Assembly (NCBI RefSeq): GCF_024609785.1
Contig: NZ_JANHJQ010000012.1
Span: 1 to 64,000, forward strand
Source of the DNA: Pseudalkalibacillus decolorationis
GTDB lineage: Bacteria > Bacillota > Bacilli > Bacillales > Fictibacillaceae
Length of the DNA stretch: 64,000 nucleotides
Direction of reading: 5' to 3'
Part shown: positions 55,487 to 64,000 of the stretch, in pieces
How positions within the stretch are numbered: position 1 is the stretch's first letter
Layout of the letters: each line of letters starts with the position of its first letter
Notes under the pieces: model-generated
Database searches by the model: none
The model's input: the letters and a program-made list of their open reading frames with translations, nothing else
Told to the model about the DNA's origin: nothing
Program-made: the position numbers and the translations under genes

Positions 55487-56131
55487 TTACTTAGCTTGGT
55501 CATTATTCTTGTTATCGTTCATTTCACCGTCATGAACACCATTTTCATCTTCGCCTTCACTCATTCGTTTCCCTTGAGGAGATTTTTTCATTTCTTTAAT
55601 TAAAGCATTAAGACTGCTTTCTACATTTTCAGTGTTATCATCTAAATTTTTATAACGCTCAATAGATTCAAATAATGTTGTGTCATCGGAAACATACACA
55701 TGATAATATCTTGGTACAACGGATATAGCAGACCTTTTAACTTTATCTGCCATTTGATTGCGATTTTCAGCATCTGTATCATAAACAATTAGAACTTCTT
55801 CTGATGTAACCAAAGTGGCAGCATCATTGACTTCTTCCATTTGCATCACTAAACGTGAAATGATCGTGGACAACTGTTTTTTATCAATTTTAGGTGAATC
55901 TCCAAATATACGACTTCCATTACCAAGTGGAGATTGAATACGTGTGTATCCGTAATCATCCATTCTTTCCGCTTGTCCCTCACCTCGTGTTCCAGCTTGG
56001 TTTTCCAACTCATTGGTCTTTGTCGGATTGACGCCATTTCCGTTTGCACCCTCATACTCATCATTTGTCATTCCACAGCCAGTAAGTCCTAATATACTGA
56101 ACAGAAATACGGTCATGAATAATTCTTTCAT
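55487..56131 (-). CDS. yutC: YhcN/YlaJ family sporulation lipoprotein (YutC)
   Basis: A 214-aa lipoprotein with lipobox 'LGLTGC' (Cys19), a low-complexity Asn/Glu linker and a domain of the YhcN/YlaJ family ('ISRLVMQMEEVNDAATLVTSEEVLIVYD', 'VPRYYHVYVSDD', 'SLNALIKEMKKSPQGKR'). These proteins are found in spore membranes and aid germination. AGGAGGTG lies before the ATG. The position beside lipA and yutD fits yutC. Confidence 0.88.
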   Translation of the reverse strand: MKELFMTVFLFSILGLTGCGMTNDEYEGANGNGVNPTKTNELENQAGTRGEGQAERMDDYGYTRIQSPLGNGSRIFGDSPKIDKKQLSTIISRLVMQMEEVNDAATLVTSEEVLIVYDTDAENRNQMADKVKRSAISVVPRYYHVYVSDDTTLFESIERYKNLDDNTENVESSLNALIKEMKKSPQGKRMSEGEDENGVHDGEMNDNKNNDQAK

Positions 56132-56246
56132 TCATTTCACCTCCTGAGTATAGATTTTGCTGGAACCTGCAAGGTTATACAAAATGAACAAGAGGCATCT
56201 TATAGCAAATCGTGATAAAATAAAGAAGTGAAACGGAGTGATGGAA

Positions 56247-56540
56247 TTGATTAACATTCAGGGAAATCTTTACGAAATCATTGAAGACTATAGAGAAGGC
56301 TGGAATGAAGAAGAATTTAAATCTAGATACAGTGAAATTTTACATAAATACGATTATATTGTTGGCGATTGGGGTTATAATCAGCTTCGACTAAGAGGCT
56401 TTTTTGATGATAGCCATGACAAAGCATCTTTTGATACGAAGTATAGTACAGTGCCTGAATACATTTTGGAGTACTGTAATTTTGGTTGCGCCTATTTTAT
56501 TATAAAAAAAGTAAAAACGAAGAAAAGCAAAGAAAAATAA
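56247..56540 (+). CDS. yutD: YutD family protein (DUF1027)
   Basis: A 97-98-aa conserved protein with 'YDYIVGDWGYNQLRLRGFFDD' and 'PEYILEYCNFGCAYFIIKK', the core of the YutD family, of unknown function. I prefer the TTG at 56247, since GGAGTG lies six bases upstream and the homologues begin at the same place. ATG 56241 is in frame but directly abuts the ribosome site. A family B repeat begins at the stop codon. Confidence 0.9.
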   Translation: MINIQGNLYEIIEDYREGWNEEEFKSRYSEILHKYDYIVGDWGYNQLRLRGFFDDSHDKASFDTKYSTVPEYILEYCNFGCAYFIIKKVKTKKSKEK

Positions 56541-56642
56541 AGAAAACTTGGCTAACGCCAAGCCTTAGCGCAGGCGATCGCCTTAGTTGCGCTTATACTA
56601 TAGAAAGTATTTTTTATACTTTCTTAACGTGTAAAGAAAGAG
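56541..56642. repeat. Family B repeat
   Basis: AAGAAAACTTGGC, CCAAGCCTTAGCGCAGGCG, GTTGCGCTTATACT, the hairpin AGAAAGTAT/ATACTTTCT and CTTAACGTGTAAAGAAA follow one another, as at 19720-19806. Confidence 0.85.
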
Positions 56643-56669
56643 CCGACCCATAGGGTCAGGCTCTTAGTA

Positions 56670-56960
56670 CTAGCGGCCATAAGGGGGTTCATCATTTTGG
56701 TTCGGGTCATCATGTGTAGGATGTGCACCTGGATATTGTCTTGGAGTTCCTTGATGAAGCGACTTGTTCTCATAGTTGAATGCACTATAGGTTCGTTGGT
56801 CTTCATCAAATGGGGTTGTTTTTCCAATCGAGGAAACAACTGGTGACCCATACGGACCTTCAGGTAAATCTTCGGGCAGTACAAATCGATGCATTGTTTC
56901 TACATTCGAGAAATCGGAATATTGTTCTGCTTCCTTATGATAACCTTTTTTTCTTGCCAA
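56670..56960 (-). CDS. Hypothetical hydrophilic protein
   Basis: A 96-aa protein, rich in Pro, Gly, Asp and Tyr, with 'HRFVLPEDLPEGPYGSPV' and a C-terminus 'HPTHDDPNQNDEPPYGR' that looks unstructured. I know similar short cytosolic proteins only as hypotheticals in bacilli. It starts at TTG behind AGGGGAGTGG. Function unknown. Confidence 0.7.
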   Translation of the reverse strand: MARKKGYHKEAEQYSDFSNVETMHRFVLPEDLPEGPYGSPVVSSIGKTTPFDEDQRTYSAFNYENKSLHQGTPRQYPGAHPTHDDPNQNDEPPYGR

Positions 56961-57230
56961 ACGGTACCACTCCCCTCGGGCATTTTGTTTAAATAAAGAT
57001 GTCGTTGGAGTACTATGATTATACGTTTATCGGAAAGAAGGTATGACTTTTTTCCCCACTTTTATCTTGCCCTTGGAAAGTGATAATTAAGTGGTTTGAT
57101 GTGTTTACAATTTTTTCTCGGATTGTGTTATATTAGGGTTATTATAAGTTGTATTTATCTTTTTTGTTTCGATACAAGGTTTCGTATTGGTTTTTATCTG
57201 GCTTGACAATACATTATTTATACAACATAA

Positions 57231-57251
57231 TGAATGATAGTCATTCATAAT
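57231..57251. promoter_or_regulatory. Palindromic operator of the TetR gene
   Basis: ATGAATGATAGTCATTCAT is a 19-bp near-perfect palindrome about 20 bp before the tetR start. It resembles the FadR site but has a three-base instead of a four-base centre, so it probably belongs to the adjacent TetR protein. Confidence 0.7.
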
Positions 57252-57271
57252 GAGGATGGAGTGTTTAAGAT

Positions 57272-57856
57272 ATGGTAAGTAATTCTGATGGGAAATATAA
57301 TAAAATCTTATCAGCGTCGATTGACGTCATTTCTGAAAAAGGACTTGATAAAACTTCCATTTCAGATATTGTTAAAAAAGCGGGGGTTGCGCAAGGTACT
57401 TTTTATTTATATTTTTCATCAAAAAATGCATTAATACCAGCTATTGCGGATAGCCTTCTCACCACTACATTGGAAGGTATTAAAGGGAGAATCCAAGGGA
57501 AAGAAAGTTTTTGGGATAAAATGGAAATCGTAATTGAAGAAACATTTACTATTACAGATTCGTACAAAGACATTATCGTCCTTTGCTATTCGGGTCTTGC
57601 GATTGATTATTCAATGGAAAAATGGGAGTCGATCTATCAACCTTATTATAATTGGCTTGAGGATAATATAAATAAAGCCATAAAAGATAATGAAATAATC
57701 AATGACATTAATGTGAGATCAACTTCAAGGATCATTATAAATCTGGTTGAAAATGCTGCAGAACGATTTTATATTAGTCAAGAGCAAAACGAATCTCTCA
57801 TAGAATTTAAGGCAGAAATATTCGCCTTTCTAAAGAGATCGCTGTTAAGGACATAA
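57272..57856 (+). CDS. TetR/AcrR family transcriptional regulator
   Basis: A 194-aa repressor. The N-terminal helix-turn-helix reads 'ASIDVISEKGLDKTSISDIVKKAGVAQGTFYLYFSSKNALI'; the rest is a helical ligand domain, close to the YhgD/YvdT sort. The ligand is unknown. GAGGATGGAG lies upstream. No divergent or downstream target gene is present, so its visible target is its own promoter. Confidence 0.92.
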   Translation: MVSNSDGKYNKILSASIDVISEKGLDKTSISDIVKKAGVAQGTFYLYFSSKNALIPAIADSLLTTTLEGIKGRIQGKESFWDKMEIVIEETFTITDSYKDIIVLCYSGLAIDYSMEKWESIYQPYYNWLEDNINKAIKDNEIINDINVRSTSRIIINLVENAAERFYISQEQNESLIEFKAEIFAFLKRSLLRT

Positions 57857-57880
57857 AAATTGTATGGGGACAACACATGT

Positions 57881-57921
57881 AAAATAAAAACCACCCGTTA
57901 TCACGGATGGTTTTTATTTTA
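57881..57921. terminator. Bidirectional terminator
   Basis: AAAATAAAAACCACCCGT and ACGGATGGTTTTTATTTT pair across TATC, between the convergent tetR and DUF3055 genes. Confidence 0.85.
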
Positions 57922-58191
57922 AGAAAGCACTTCCTCTTCAAGAAATTCACACAATTCTTGAGCGTCTTCCTCATTAATATTATAAGCATGTTCGAGATAT
58001 CCTGGTTCTTCAAGATCGTCGCTTCCGATTATAGCGAATCTTCCACTTTGGATGTCTAAGACGAGACACTTACCGAAATGCCGATCTGTTTTGATAACAA
58101 CTAAATCGAACCTCTGATTCTCACCCATAAAGCTTACAAAACGTGTTTTTGTTTGTTCTGTGTCATCGTATAAATAAAATCGTTCTGACAT
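57919..58191 (-). CDS. DUF3055 family protein
   Basis: A 90-aa acidic protein of the DUF3055 (SAV0927-like) family: 'TKTRFVSFMG', 'DLVVIKTDRHFGKCLVLDIQSGRFAIIG', 'EEDAQELCEFL'. Function unknown. GGAGGGAC precedes the ATG. It is 12 bp behind glpX on the same strand, so they form one operon. Confidence 0.88.
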   Translation of the reverse strand: MSERFYLYDDTEQTKTRFVSFMGENQRFDLVVIKTDRHFGKCLVLDIQSGRFAIIGSDDLEEPGYLEHAYNINEEDAQELCEFLEEEVLS

Positions 58192-58203
58192 TTAATGTCC
58201 CTC

Positions 58204-59172
58204 CTATTCCATTACTAAATTTGGCTTATGTTCTAAGTGATGTTGAGCCTTTATTGATCGAATCGTTTTTGTCTTAGCACGCATGACGATAGAGTCTGTT
58301 TCAACATGATCTCCTGAAAGGAAGCGGACGCCTTCTAAAAGTTCCCCAGTTGAGACACCAGTTGCCGCAAAGATTGCATCATCACCGCGTACGAGGTCAT
58401 CAAGTGTAAGTAACTGAGTAGGGTCTTCTAATCCCATACGAATACAACGTTCTCTTTCTTCATCATTATCTGGTACAAGCTTAGCCTGCATTTCCCCGCC
58501 AAGGCATTTGATCGCAGCGGCTGAAATAACACCTTCTGGTGCACCACCTGTTCCAACAAACAAATCGATTCCCGTGTGTGGAAGAGCAGCTGCGATCGCA
58601 GCACTGACATCTCCATCACCAAACAGTTTAACACGAGCTCCCTTTTGTCGAATCCGTTCGACTAACTCTTCATGTCTCGGTCTCTCCTGAATAATTACCG
58701 TCAAATCGTGCAATCGTTTGTTGTTAGCCTCTGCGACAATATCCATTGTTTTTTCAATCGGGTCGTTTATACTAATCTTGCCTGCCGCCGCTTTTCCTAC
58801 CACTAGCTTTTCCATATACATGTCAGGGGCATGTAAAAGAGTCCCTCGGTCTGCAATTGCGATGACTGCCATTGCATTAGGGTGTCCTTTTGCGACGATG
58901 TTCGTGCCTTCCAATGGATCCACAGCAATATCAACTTCTGGCCCATAACCAGTGCCAACTTCTTCCCCAATGTAAAGCATTGGAGCTTCGTCAAGTTCAC
59001 CTTCGCCAATGACAACGGTTCCCTTTAAGTTTACAGAATCAAACATAGCACGCATAGCTGTTGTTGCTGCATGATCTGCCTCATTTTTTAGGCCGCGCCC
59101 CATCCATTGTGCCGATGCCAAGGCAGCTGATTCAGTTACTCGAACAATTTCTAGTGCTAACTCTCTATCCAT
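58204..59172 (-). CDS. glpX: Class II fructose-1,6-bisphosphatase GlpX
   Basis: A 322-aa metal-dependent phosphatase of gluconeogenesis. Family motifs: 'GRGLKNEADHAATTAMR', 'VIGEGELDEAPML', 'VDIAVDPLEGTN', 'ALPHTGIDLFVGTGGAPEGVISAAAIKCLGGEMQ'. GGGGGAG precedes the ATG. Length is standard. Confidence 0.96.
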   Translation of the reverse strand: MDRELALEIVRVTESAALASAQWMGRGLKNEADHAATTAMRAMFDSVNLKGTVVIGEGELDEAPMLYIGEEVGTGYGPEVDIAVDPLEGTNIVAKGHPNAMAVIAIADRGTLLHAPDMYMEKLVVGKAAAGKISINDPIEKTMDIVAEANNKRLHDLTVIIQERPRHEELVERIRQKGARVKLFGDGDVSAAIAAALPHTGIDLFVGTGGAPEGVISAAAIKCLGGEMQAKLVPDNDEERERCIRMGLEDPTQLLTLDDLVRGDDAIFAATGVSTGELLEGVRFLSGDHVETDSIVMRAKTKTIRSIKAQHHLEHKPNLVME

Positions 59173-59401
59173 TTTTCTCCCCCTATGTTTTTAATTGCTT
59201 TGTTTTTTTAAAAAAATTAGCGCTTTTCCTAAATAAGATGAATAATTCATCGATTAACAATAAGCCGTATAACACATAGCTTTCTATATGATAACAATAA
59301 TTTGTCGAATAGAAAAATATTATCCGAATGAAAGGATTTCCAATTTTTTATGATAAACTAAAAGTGTACGGAATTGGTGCATGCAAAGGTAGGTGATTGG
59401 T

Positions 59402-60411
59402 TTGTTTACTGAATCGAAAAATCGAATGTTGCAATGGAAGTACCTATTTTCGTCGAATCGAAAGCTAGTGAGTGGACGTAATTAGTATCACTGAACGATA
59501 CATAAGCGAGATCCAGAAGTATATCACGGCACATCTACACATTCCGGGAAATGAGTTTGAAGGTGATTATTTTCAAGCCGGGTATATGGTGTTGGAACTC
59601 AATTCAGAAACCCCGATTCAGTCATTACAAGATACATATCAGAAAGCACTTGCAATGGCGAAAAAGAGTCGCCAAACAAATTATAATCAAATGGTTCACG
59701 AAATTAGCGAAATCATCCGTACCGAAAATATCTCACTCCTTTCACAACCGATCATCAATGTAGAGGACCAAACGATCAGCGCAATGGAAGTTCTGACAAG
59801 AGGCCCGACTAATAGCCCGTACGAACACCCTTTACATTTGTTTAGTATGGCAAGGCAGACCAACCTTCTATATCCGTTAGAATTGATTGTCATCAAAAAA
59901 GCGCTTAACCAAATGGGAGAAACCGATATAACTTTTATTAACACATCACCACAAACGGTCGCCCATAATGATTTTCCTTCTGACATGGATTATATATTTA
60001 GCCAATTATCCGTCATTGGATCCTTCGCAATTAGTACTTGAAATAACGGAGTGGGAGTCTGTTCATCAATTCCCTCAGTTAAAAGAAAACTTGAAGAAGT
60101 TGCGACGAAAAGGCATACGTATTGCTTTAGATGATACGAGAGCAGGCTATGCAAGTCTAAATTCGATTTCTTTCGTCCTGCCTGATATTATTAAGGTAGA
60201 TCGCTCATTGATTTCAGATATAAATGGGAATAAACTTAAGGAATCGATGCTGCAGGGATTACTACATATTGCGAAGGAAGCGAATGCATTAGTTGTTGCG
60301 GAGGGAATTGAAACCGCGGAAGAGGCATCTGTAATGGAACGGAATGGTGTCCATATGGTTCAAGGTTTCTTTTACGCCCGCCCTAGTTTAATTCCAGTTT
60401 CAGTGTTCTAA
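59402..60411 (+). pseudogene. EAL domain protein, two frameshifts
   Basis: Coding similarity runs through three frames. TTG 59402, with AGGTGA upstream, starts a frame reading FTESKNRMLQWKYLFSS to a stop at 59483. The main frame (to 60041) has 'ISLLSQPIINVEDQTISAMEVLTRGP'. The third (about 59990-60411) has 'SQLVLEITEWE', 'IRIALDDTRAGYASL', 'DIIKVDRSLI' and 'VVAEGIET'. All catalytic positions of a c-di-GMP phosphodiesterase are kept. Each shift is +1. It is either a recent pseudogene or contains sequencing errors. Confidence 0.75.
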
Positions 60412-60438
60412 AGACATCATTAAAGTTAGGTGAATAGT

Positions 60439-60885
60439 ATGTATTTTGTTGACCGAAAGAAAATTGAGGAATTAATTAGTTATCTGGAGACCAATTTACA
60501 AATTTTAAAAAATGAACCGTTCGGTGAAAATGCCAAAGAATCTCTCGCACTTGAGCGTCTGGCACATATGATTATAGAAACAATGATTGACACAGGAAAT
60601 AAAATGATCGATGGATTTATTATGAGAGATCCGGGAAGCTATGAAGACATAATTGATATTCTTGAAGACGAAAAGGTTATCAAGGTAGAAGAAGCGATGG
60701 GGTTAAAAAGAGTAATTTCGCTACGTAAAGAACTTGTGCAAAATTATACGAACCTAAATCACAAGCATATAAAATTAGTTTTGAGTGATCATATAAATGA
60801 GTTGAACGCATTCCCAGATCGGATTCGTCGGTATTTAACCGAGGAGCTAGGTCCTGTTTCAGCATTTCTACCGAAAAACGATTAA
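60439..60885 (+). CDS. yutE: DUF86 family protein YutE
   Basis: A 148-aa helical protein of the DUF86/HepT-like family: 'LALERLAHMIIETMIDTGNKMI', 'SYEDIIDILEDEKVI', 'LRKELVQNYTNL'. HepT proteins are RNases paired with a MNT nucleotidyltransferase, but no such partner is adjacent, and YutE is a stand-alone housekeeping version. AGGTGA precedes ATG 60439. Confidence 0.9.
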   Translation: MYFVDRKKIEELISYLETNLQILKNEPFGENAKESLALERLAHMIIETMIDTGNKMIDGFIMRDPGSYEDIIDILEDEKVIKVEEAMGLKRVISLRKELVQNYTNLNHKHIKLVLSDHINELNAFPDRIRRYLTEELGPVSAFLPKND

Positions 60886-60887
60886 AA

Positions 60888-60916
60888 GAAAGCTGCCCAT
60901 TAGGTGGCTTTTTCTC
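60888..60916 (+). terminator. Terminator of yutE
   Basis: AAAGCTGCC and GGTGGCTTT pair (two G-U pairs) and are followed by a T run. Confidence 0.65.
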
Positions 60917-61003
60917 ATTTTACATATCTAATGGATCGTGTAAATTATGATGATTTACTGAGTTCTCTTTTGAAGACGTGAATAAGAAAAGGAAGTGTAA
61001 GCA

Positions 61004-61774
61004 ATGAAATATGAAGGCTACCTAATCGATTTGGATGGGACGATGTATCGAGGTAAAGAGAGGATTGAAGAGGCTGTTATCTTTGTAAAGGCATTGGAAT
61101 CCGAAAACATTCCATACCTGTTTGTGACGAACAACTCTTCAAGTACGAGGGAACAAACAGCAAAAAGGCTACAGAAATTTGATGTTCCTGCCACTCCTGA
61201 CCAAGTATTTACTTCAAGCATGGCAACTGCAGAATATATTGTGCAGCAAAAGCCAAGGTCGAGTGTGTATATGATTGGAGAAGTTGGATTACAGGAAAGC
61301 TTGGAGCAAAAAGGCTTGAAGTTGGTAGAGGAAGAAAATCCAGACTATGTTGTGATGGGCATTGATAGAGGTCTGACATACGACAAGCTTTCAAAAGCAT
61401 GCCTGGCTGTAAGAGGGGGAGCGATTTTCCTTTCTACAAATAAAGATGTTACTTTTCCCACTGATCGTGGATTCGTCCCAGGAAACGGAGCTCTTACCTC
61501 AGTTGTTTCTACTTCAACCGGAGTGGATCCCATATTCATTGGTAAGCCTGAGCCAATCATTATGGAACTGGCAATGCAAAAGTTAGGTGTTGCTAAGGAA
61601 AAAACTCTAATGATCGGGGATAACTACGATACAGATATTCTAGCGGGTTTAAATGCAGGGTTGGATACATTGCTTGTGCATACAGGTGTGACTTTGGAAA
61701 GCGATCTAGTACGTGTTCAGAGGATGCCGACCCATACAATTCAGTCTCTAAATCAATGGAACATTTTGGGGTAA
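61004..61774 (+). CDS. yutF: HAD hydrolase YutF (NagD-like)
   Basis: A 256-aa sugar or nucleotide phosphatase of the NagD/YutF branch: catalytic Asp9 and Asp11 in 'LIDLDGTMYRG', motif II 'FVTNNSSSTREQ', motif IV 'MIGDNYDTDILAG'. GGAAGTG precedes the ATG. Order yutE-yutF-yutG-yutH is conserved in bacilli. Confidence 0.94.
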   Translation: MKYEGYLIDLDGTMYRGKERIEEAVIFVKALESENIPYLFVTNNSSSTREQTAKRLQKFDVPATPDQVFTSSMATAEYIVQQKPRSSVYMIGEVGLQESLEQKGLKLVEEENPDYVVMGIDRGLTYDKLSKACLAVRGGAIFLSTNKDVTFPTDRGFVPGNGALTSVVSTSTGVDPIFIGKPEPIIMELAMQKLGVAKEKTLMIGDNYDTDILAGLNAGLDTLLVHTGVTLESDLVRVQRMPTHTIQSLNQWNILG

Positions 61775-61824
61775 GCGATGTAAATTACTCCTGAACAATA
61801 CCTCCACAAATTATACTGCAAAAA

Positions 61825-61990
61825 AGAAAGGCTCCAGCGCCCTGTGTAGCCCAAGAAGGTCAGTTGAAGCGTGGCAGAACACTGAATTACTCCATGTTTA
61901 TTCCCACGCTGGGCCGAACTTGTTTGGGCCGCCCCTCCTATCTGGCCTTCTAGTGACCTTGTGGCTGCCCCGGGACGCTTGCGCATTTCT
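61825..61990. repeat. Family A repeat, divergent core
   Basis: The ends GCTCCAGCGCCC and GGACGCTTGCGCATTTCT are family A, but the centre is a different GC-rich hairpin-forming sequence (GAAGGTCAG...CTGGCCTTC). Its right end touches the stop codon of the PgpA-type gene. It fills the gap 61775-61988. Confidence 0.7.
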
Positions 61991-62501
61991 ATTCGGAATT
62001 TGCTTCACTGTGCGCCAGACGACTGGAGGCTGCTGCTGCAATTGCCCCTACGATATCATCGAGGAAAGTATGACACTCTCCGGTTGATTTATCATTTAAT
62101 TTTTTTAAAATTCCTGGCTTTAATTTATCGATATAGCCATAGTTTGTAAATCCAATTGACCCGTAAATGTTAATGATCGAGAGGGCGATAATTTCATCCA
62201 CCCCATACAGTCCTTCATCTTTACGTAATATATCCAGTAGAGGTTCTTCAAGATTTCCCTTTTCAGCCAGTACATCTAATTGAATTCCAGTTAAGATTGC
62301 ATTTTGGACCTCGCGTTTTGCCAACACTCGATCAACATTGTGAAGACAAACCTCCATATCGAGTTCAGGGTGGTAAGGTTTTTGTAGAAAATATACGAGT
62401 TCTGCAATATCATTTTCTGTCACACCGCGCTCACTCAACCAATGACGGGCTTTTTGTTCAACGACGTGTTGATCACTTGGCTTTGGTTCTGGTTCATTCA
62501 T
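61989..62501 (-). CDS. yutG: Phosphatidylglycerophosphatase A family protein YutG
   Basis: A 170-aa protein with a PgpA-type domain: 'GVDEIIALSIINIYGSIGFTNYGYIDKLKPGIL' and 'ECHTFLDDIVGAIAAAASSRLAH', the latter holding the acidic metal site. It lacks membrane helices, as soluble Gram-positive PgpA-like proteins do. The substrate in bacilli is not certain. Here it points against yutF and yutH. Confidence 0.9.
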   Translation of the reverse strand: MNEPEPKPSDQHVVEQKARHWLSERGVTENDIAELVYFLQKPYHPELDMEVCLHNVDRVLAKREVQNAILTGIQLDVLAEKGNLEEPLLDILRKDEGLYGVDEIIALSIINIYGSIGFTNYGYIDKLKPGILKKLNDKSTGECHTFLDDIVGAIAAAASSRLAHSEANSE

Positions 62502-62823
62502 GGAATGCTCCCCTATCTTTAGTATGATTTTGTGCTGGTTTCCTCAAGGACGTGGTATCTTTGATGCTTTCATATGGTGTGAAGTGCTAAGTCGATGTCT
62601 GGTAAACATAGATGAATCTAAGCTAAGGCTTGGCGTAACCAGGTTACCTTTAACAAAATGTATAAGTTCTAGGACATGGCAACATCCTTTTTACGCGTTA
62701 AGTTCTCTTAGTATATGGTATTTAGGTTATGTTATGAACAAAAAACAAAATTGCGCATATTTGATAAACACTCCTAATGTCTGTGTCATAAACTACTGTT
62801 AAAAGGGAGGGGAGGGAGCGCTT
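62502..62823. other. Gene-free region before yutH
   Basis: 322 bp with no gene I can support; an open frame over most of it lacks a ribosome site. CTAAGGCTTGGCG (62630) is a trace of family B. It must hold the yutH promoter. Confidence 0.4.
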
Positions 62824-63843
62824 TTGTTAGAGCGTGAAATCTATCATTATTATCAATTGTATGTAGATAAACGACTTCGTATTGGGGAATACGAAGGGTT
62901 TCGAGCCCATGACAACTACTATATCGTTGTACCTTTACTTAACAGAGATCTTCAAACACTTCAGGATATGCAATATATGGTCAGCTATCTTAATGAACGT
63001 GGGGTAAAGGACATTCCGAAATGGATTCCTAACCAAAAAGGGAAATGGATCTCTCGTGTCGAAGGAAATGATATATTCTTGTTGCAATTGCCGAAGTTCG
63101 ATAGAGAAAAAAGAGGAAGTATTGGCCATCAATTAGCGAGTTTTCATCGAGCCGGTGAACGGATTCCAATCTCTAATCAGGAAAGCTTGCGATATAACGA
63201 GTGGGTTCCATTATGGACAGCACGACTTGATCAACTGAAGGAACGATATGAGGAATTAAGGAGAAATGGGTTACAGAGCGAATTTGACTATTTGTTTGTT
63301 GACTCATTTCCTTATTATGAAGGGCTAGCCGAGAATGCCATTCAATACATTGTGGATTATGAATGGGATCGGAAAGGGAAAGAAGAGGGTAGTTATACAA
63401 TAACCCATGAAAGGTTTCACTCAGAATCTTGGGTTCCGATTATAAAAGAGGATCAAATTTATGCGAAAATTCCATTGTTTTGGGTGATTGATCATCCTGT
63501 CAGAGATGTGTCTGAATATATTCGTCATATGGTGACACAAGAGGCATCAGGGGGACAGATCTCTGAATTTTTGAGTGATTATACCGAAACGAAACCATTA
63601 ACCAGAGGAAGCTGGCGGCTTCTATATGGACGCCTGTTGTATCCATCCTCTTATTTTGACACGATCGAGGCTCATTCAACATCCAATCGTTCACATATGA
63701 AAACGGATTTAACGAATCGATTAAAATCTTTGTTATCATTGGAAGAAAATCATGAATCGTTTATGAAAAACTTTTTTTCCATAAGCGGAGTACCAGTAGA
63801 ACACGTCAGTATTGAGCCTGTTGGTTGGCTAACGAAAACTTGA
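62824..63843 (+). CDS. yutH: Spore coat-associated protein YutH
   Basis: A 339-aa protein of the CotS/YutH kinase-like fold: 'LASFHRAG', 'ITHERFHSESW', 'WVIDHPVRDVSEYIRHM', 'RLLYGRLLYPSSYFDTIE'. YutH is a coat protein in B. subtilis. No full kinase active site is visible. The TTG start follows GGAGGGAG. Confidence 0.9.
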   Translation: MLEREIYHYYQLYVDKRLRIGEYEGFRAHDNYYIVVPLLNRDLQTLQDMQYMVSYLNERGVKDIPKWIPNQKGKWISRVEGNDIFLLQLPKFDREKRGSIGHQLASFHRAGERIPISNQESLRYNEWVPLWTARLDQLKERYEELRRNGLQSEFDYLFVDSFPYYEGLAENAIQYIVDYEWDRKGKEEGSYTITHERFHSESWVPIIKEDQIYAKIPLFWVIDHPVRDVSEYIRHMVTQEASGGQISEFLSDYTETKPLTRGSWRLLYGRLLYPSSYFDTIEAHSTSNRSHMKTDLTNRLKSLLSLEENHESFMKNFFSISGVPVEHVSIEPVGWLTKT

Positions 63844-63959
63844 ACAGAGATCACTTTTGAAAAAGAAAACAATTATTAATCAAGTGTGTAAGAGAGGTGT
63901 CTGGTTCTTTGGTGTGAATCAGTCACCTGTTATACATATTAGTACAGGAGGAAGTAAAC

Positions 63960-64000
63960 ATGGACAATCCCTATGTATTTATTACGAGAAAAATTCCAAA
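63960..64000 (+). CDS. 2-hydroxyacid dehydrogenase, 5' end only
   Basis: The frame opens with MDNPYVFITRKIPK and runs off the window. This is the usual N-terminus of D-glycerate/glyoxylate-type 2-hydroxyacid dehydrogenases. AGGAGGAAG lies just upstream of the ATG. Only 13 residues are visible, so the call is tentative. Confidence 0.6.
   Translation, partial: MDNPYVFITRKIP

Noticed and set aside
60439-60885. HepT/MNT toxin-antitoxin system
   Set aside because: The DUF86 protein has no adjacent nucleotidyltransferase gene and is in conserved yutE context.
62500-62802. 100-codon frame before yutH
   Set aside because: No ribosome site, starts inside the opposite-strand gene start, and composition is not protein-like.

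Overview
The window looks like chromosomal DNA from a spore-forming member of the Bacillaceae, a relative of Bacillus subtilis that I cannot name from sequence alone. The evidence is strong G-rich ribosome binding sites, frequent TTG and GTG starts, SAM-I and lysine riboswitches, sporulation genes (yunB, yutH, a YhcN/YlaJ lipoprotein), and long conserved order with the B. subtilis yus-met-suf-yun-yut region. No rRNA, tRNA, CRISPR array, transposase or prophage was seen.

Layout. Bases 1-20000 are the accessory-like part: a PadR/DUF1700/DUF4097 envelope-type operon, small unknown secreted and membrane proteins, cardiolipin synthase, a BNR-type lipoprotein, CBS, MOSC, MarR and GNAT proteins, a sortase with its own MPKTG surface protein, an ECF sigma/anti-sigma pair, an alpha/beta hydrolase, a CopC/CopD copper pair, and a GAF-type two-component system. 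Bases 20400-34600 hold proline dehydrogenase, the fatty acid degradation operon fadN-fadA-fadE behind a FadR operator, yusI, gcvH, a Toprim protein, a sugar dehydrogenase, yusE, the sigI-rsgI pair and a YusD-like gene. Bases 34650-44200 hold the SAM-riboswitch-controlled metNIQ methionine importer, yurZ, and the sufCDSUB iron-sulfur assembly operon. Bases 44200-45500 are a scarred spot: a very small type I toxin-antitoxin module lies between two copies of the last 30 bp of sufB, followed by a wrecked transporter gene. Bases 45500-64000 hold yunF, yunD, yunC, yunB, a lysine-riboswitch-controlled NhaC-family transporter, an NSS transporter with its small subunit, lytH, lipA, yutC, yutD, a TetR regulator with its operator, a DUF3055 gene, glpX, a doubly frameshifted EAL gene, yutE, yutF, a PgpA-type gene, yutH and the first codons of a 2-hydroxyacid dehydrogenase.

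The most unusual content is outside the proteins. Three families of structured, non-coding repeats fill many of the intergenic gaps. Family A is about 120 bp, a long imperfect palindrome that abuts stop codons and even encodes the last residues of two proteins; it occurs once as an exact 120-bp-period tandem triplet. Family B is a set of small hairpins, often just after a stop codon. Family C is a roughly 300-bp MITE-like element with imperfect terminal inverted repeats and 15-bp flanking direct repeats, with a second degraded copy fused to a family A copy inside the fad operon.
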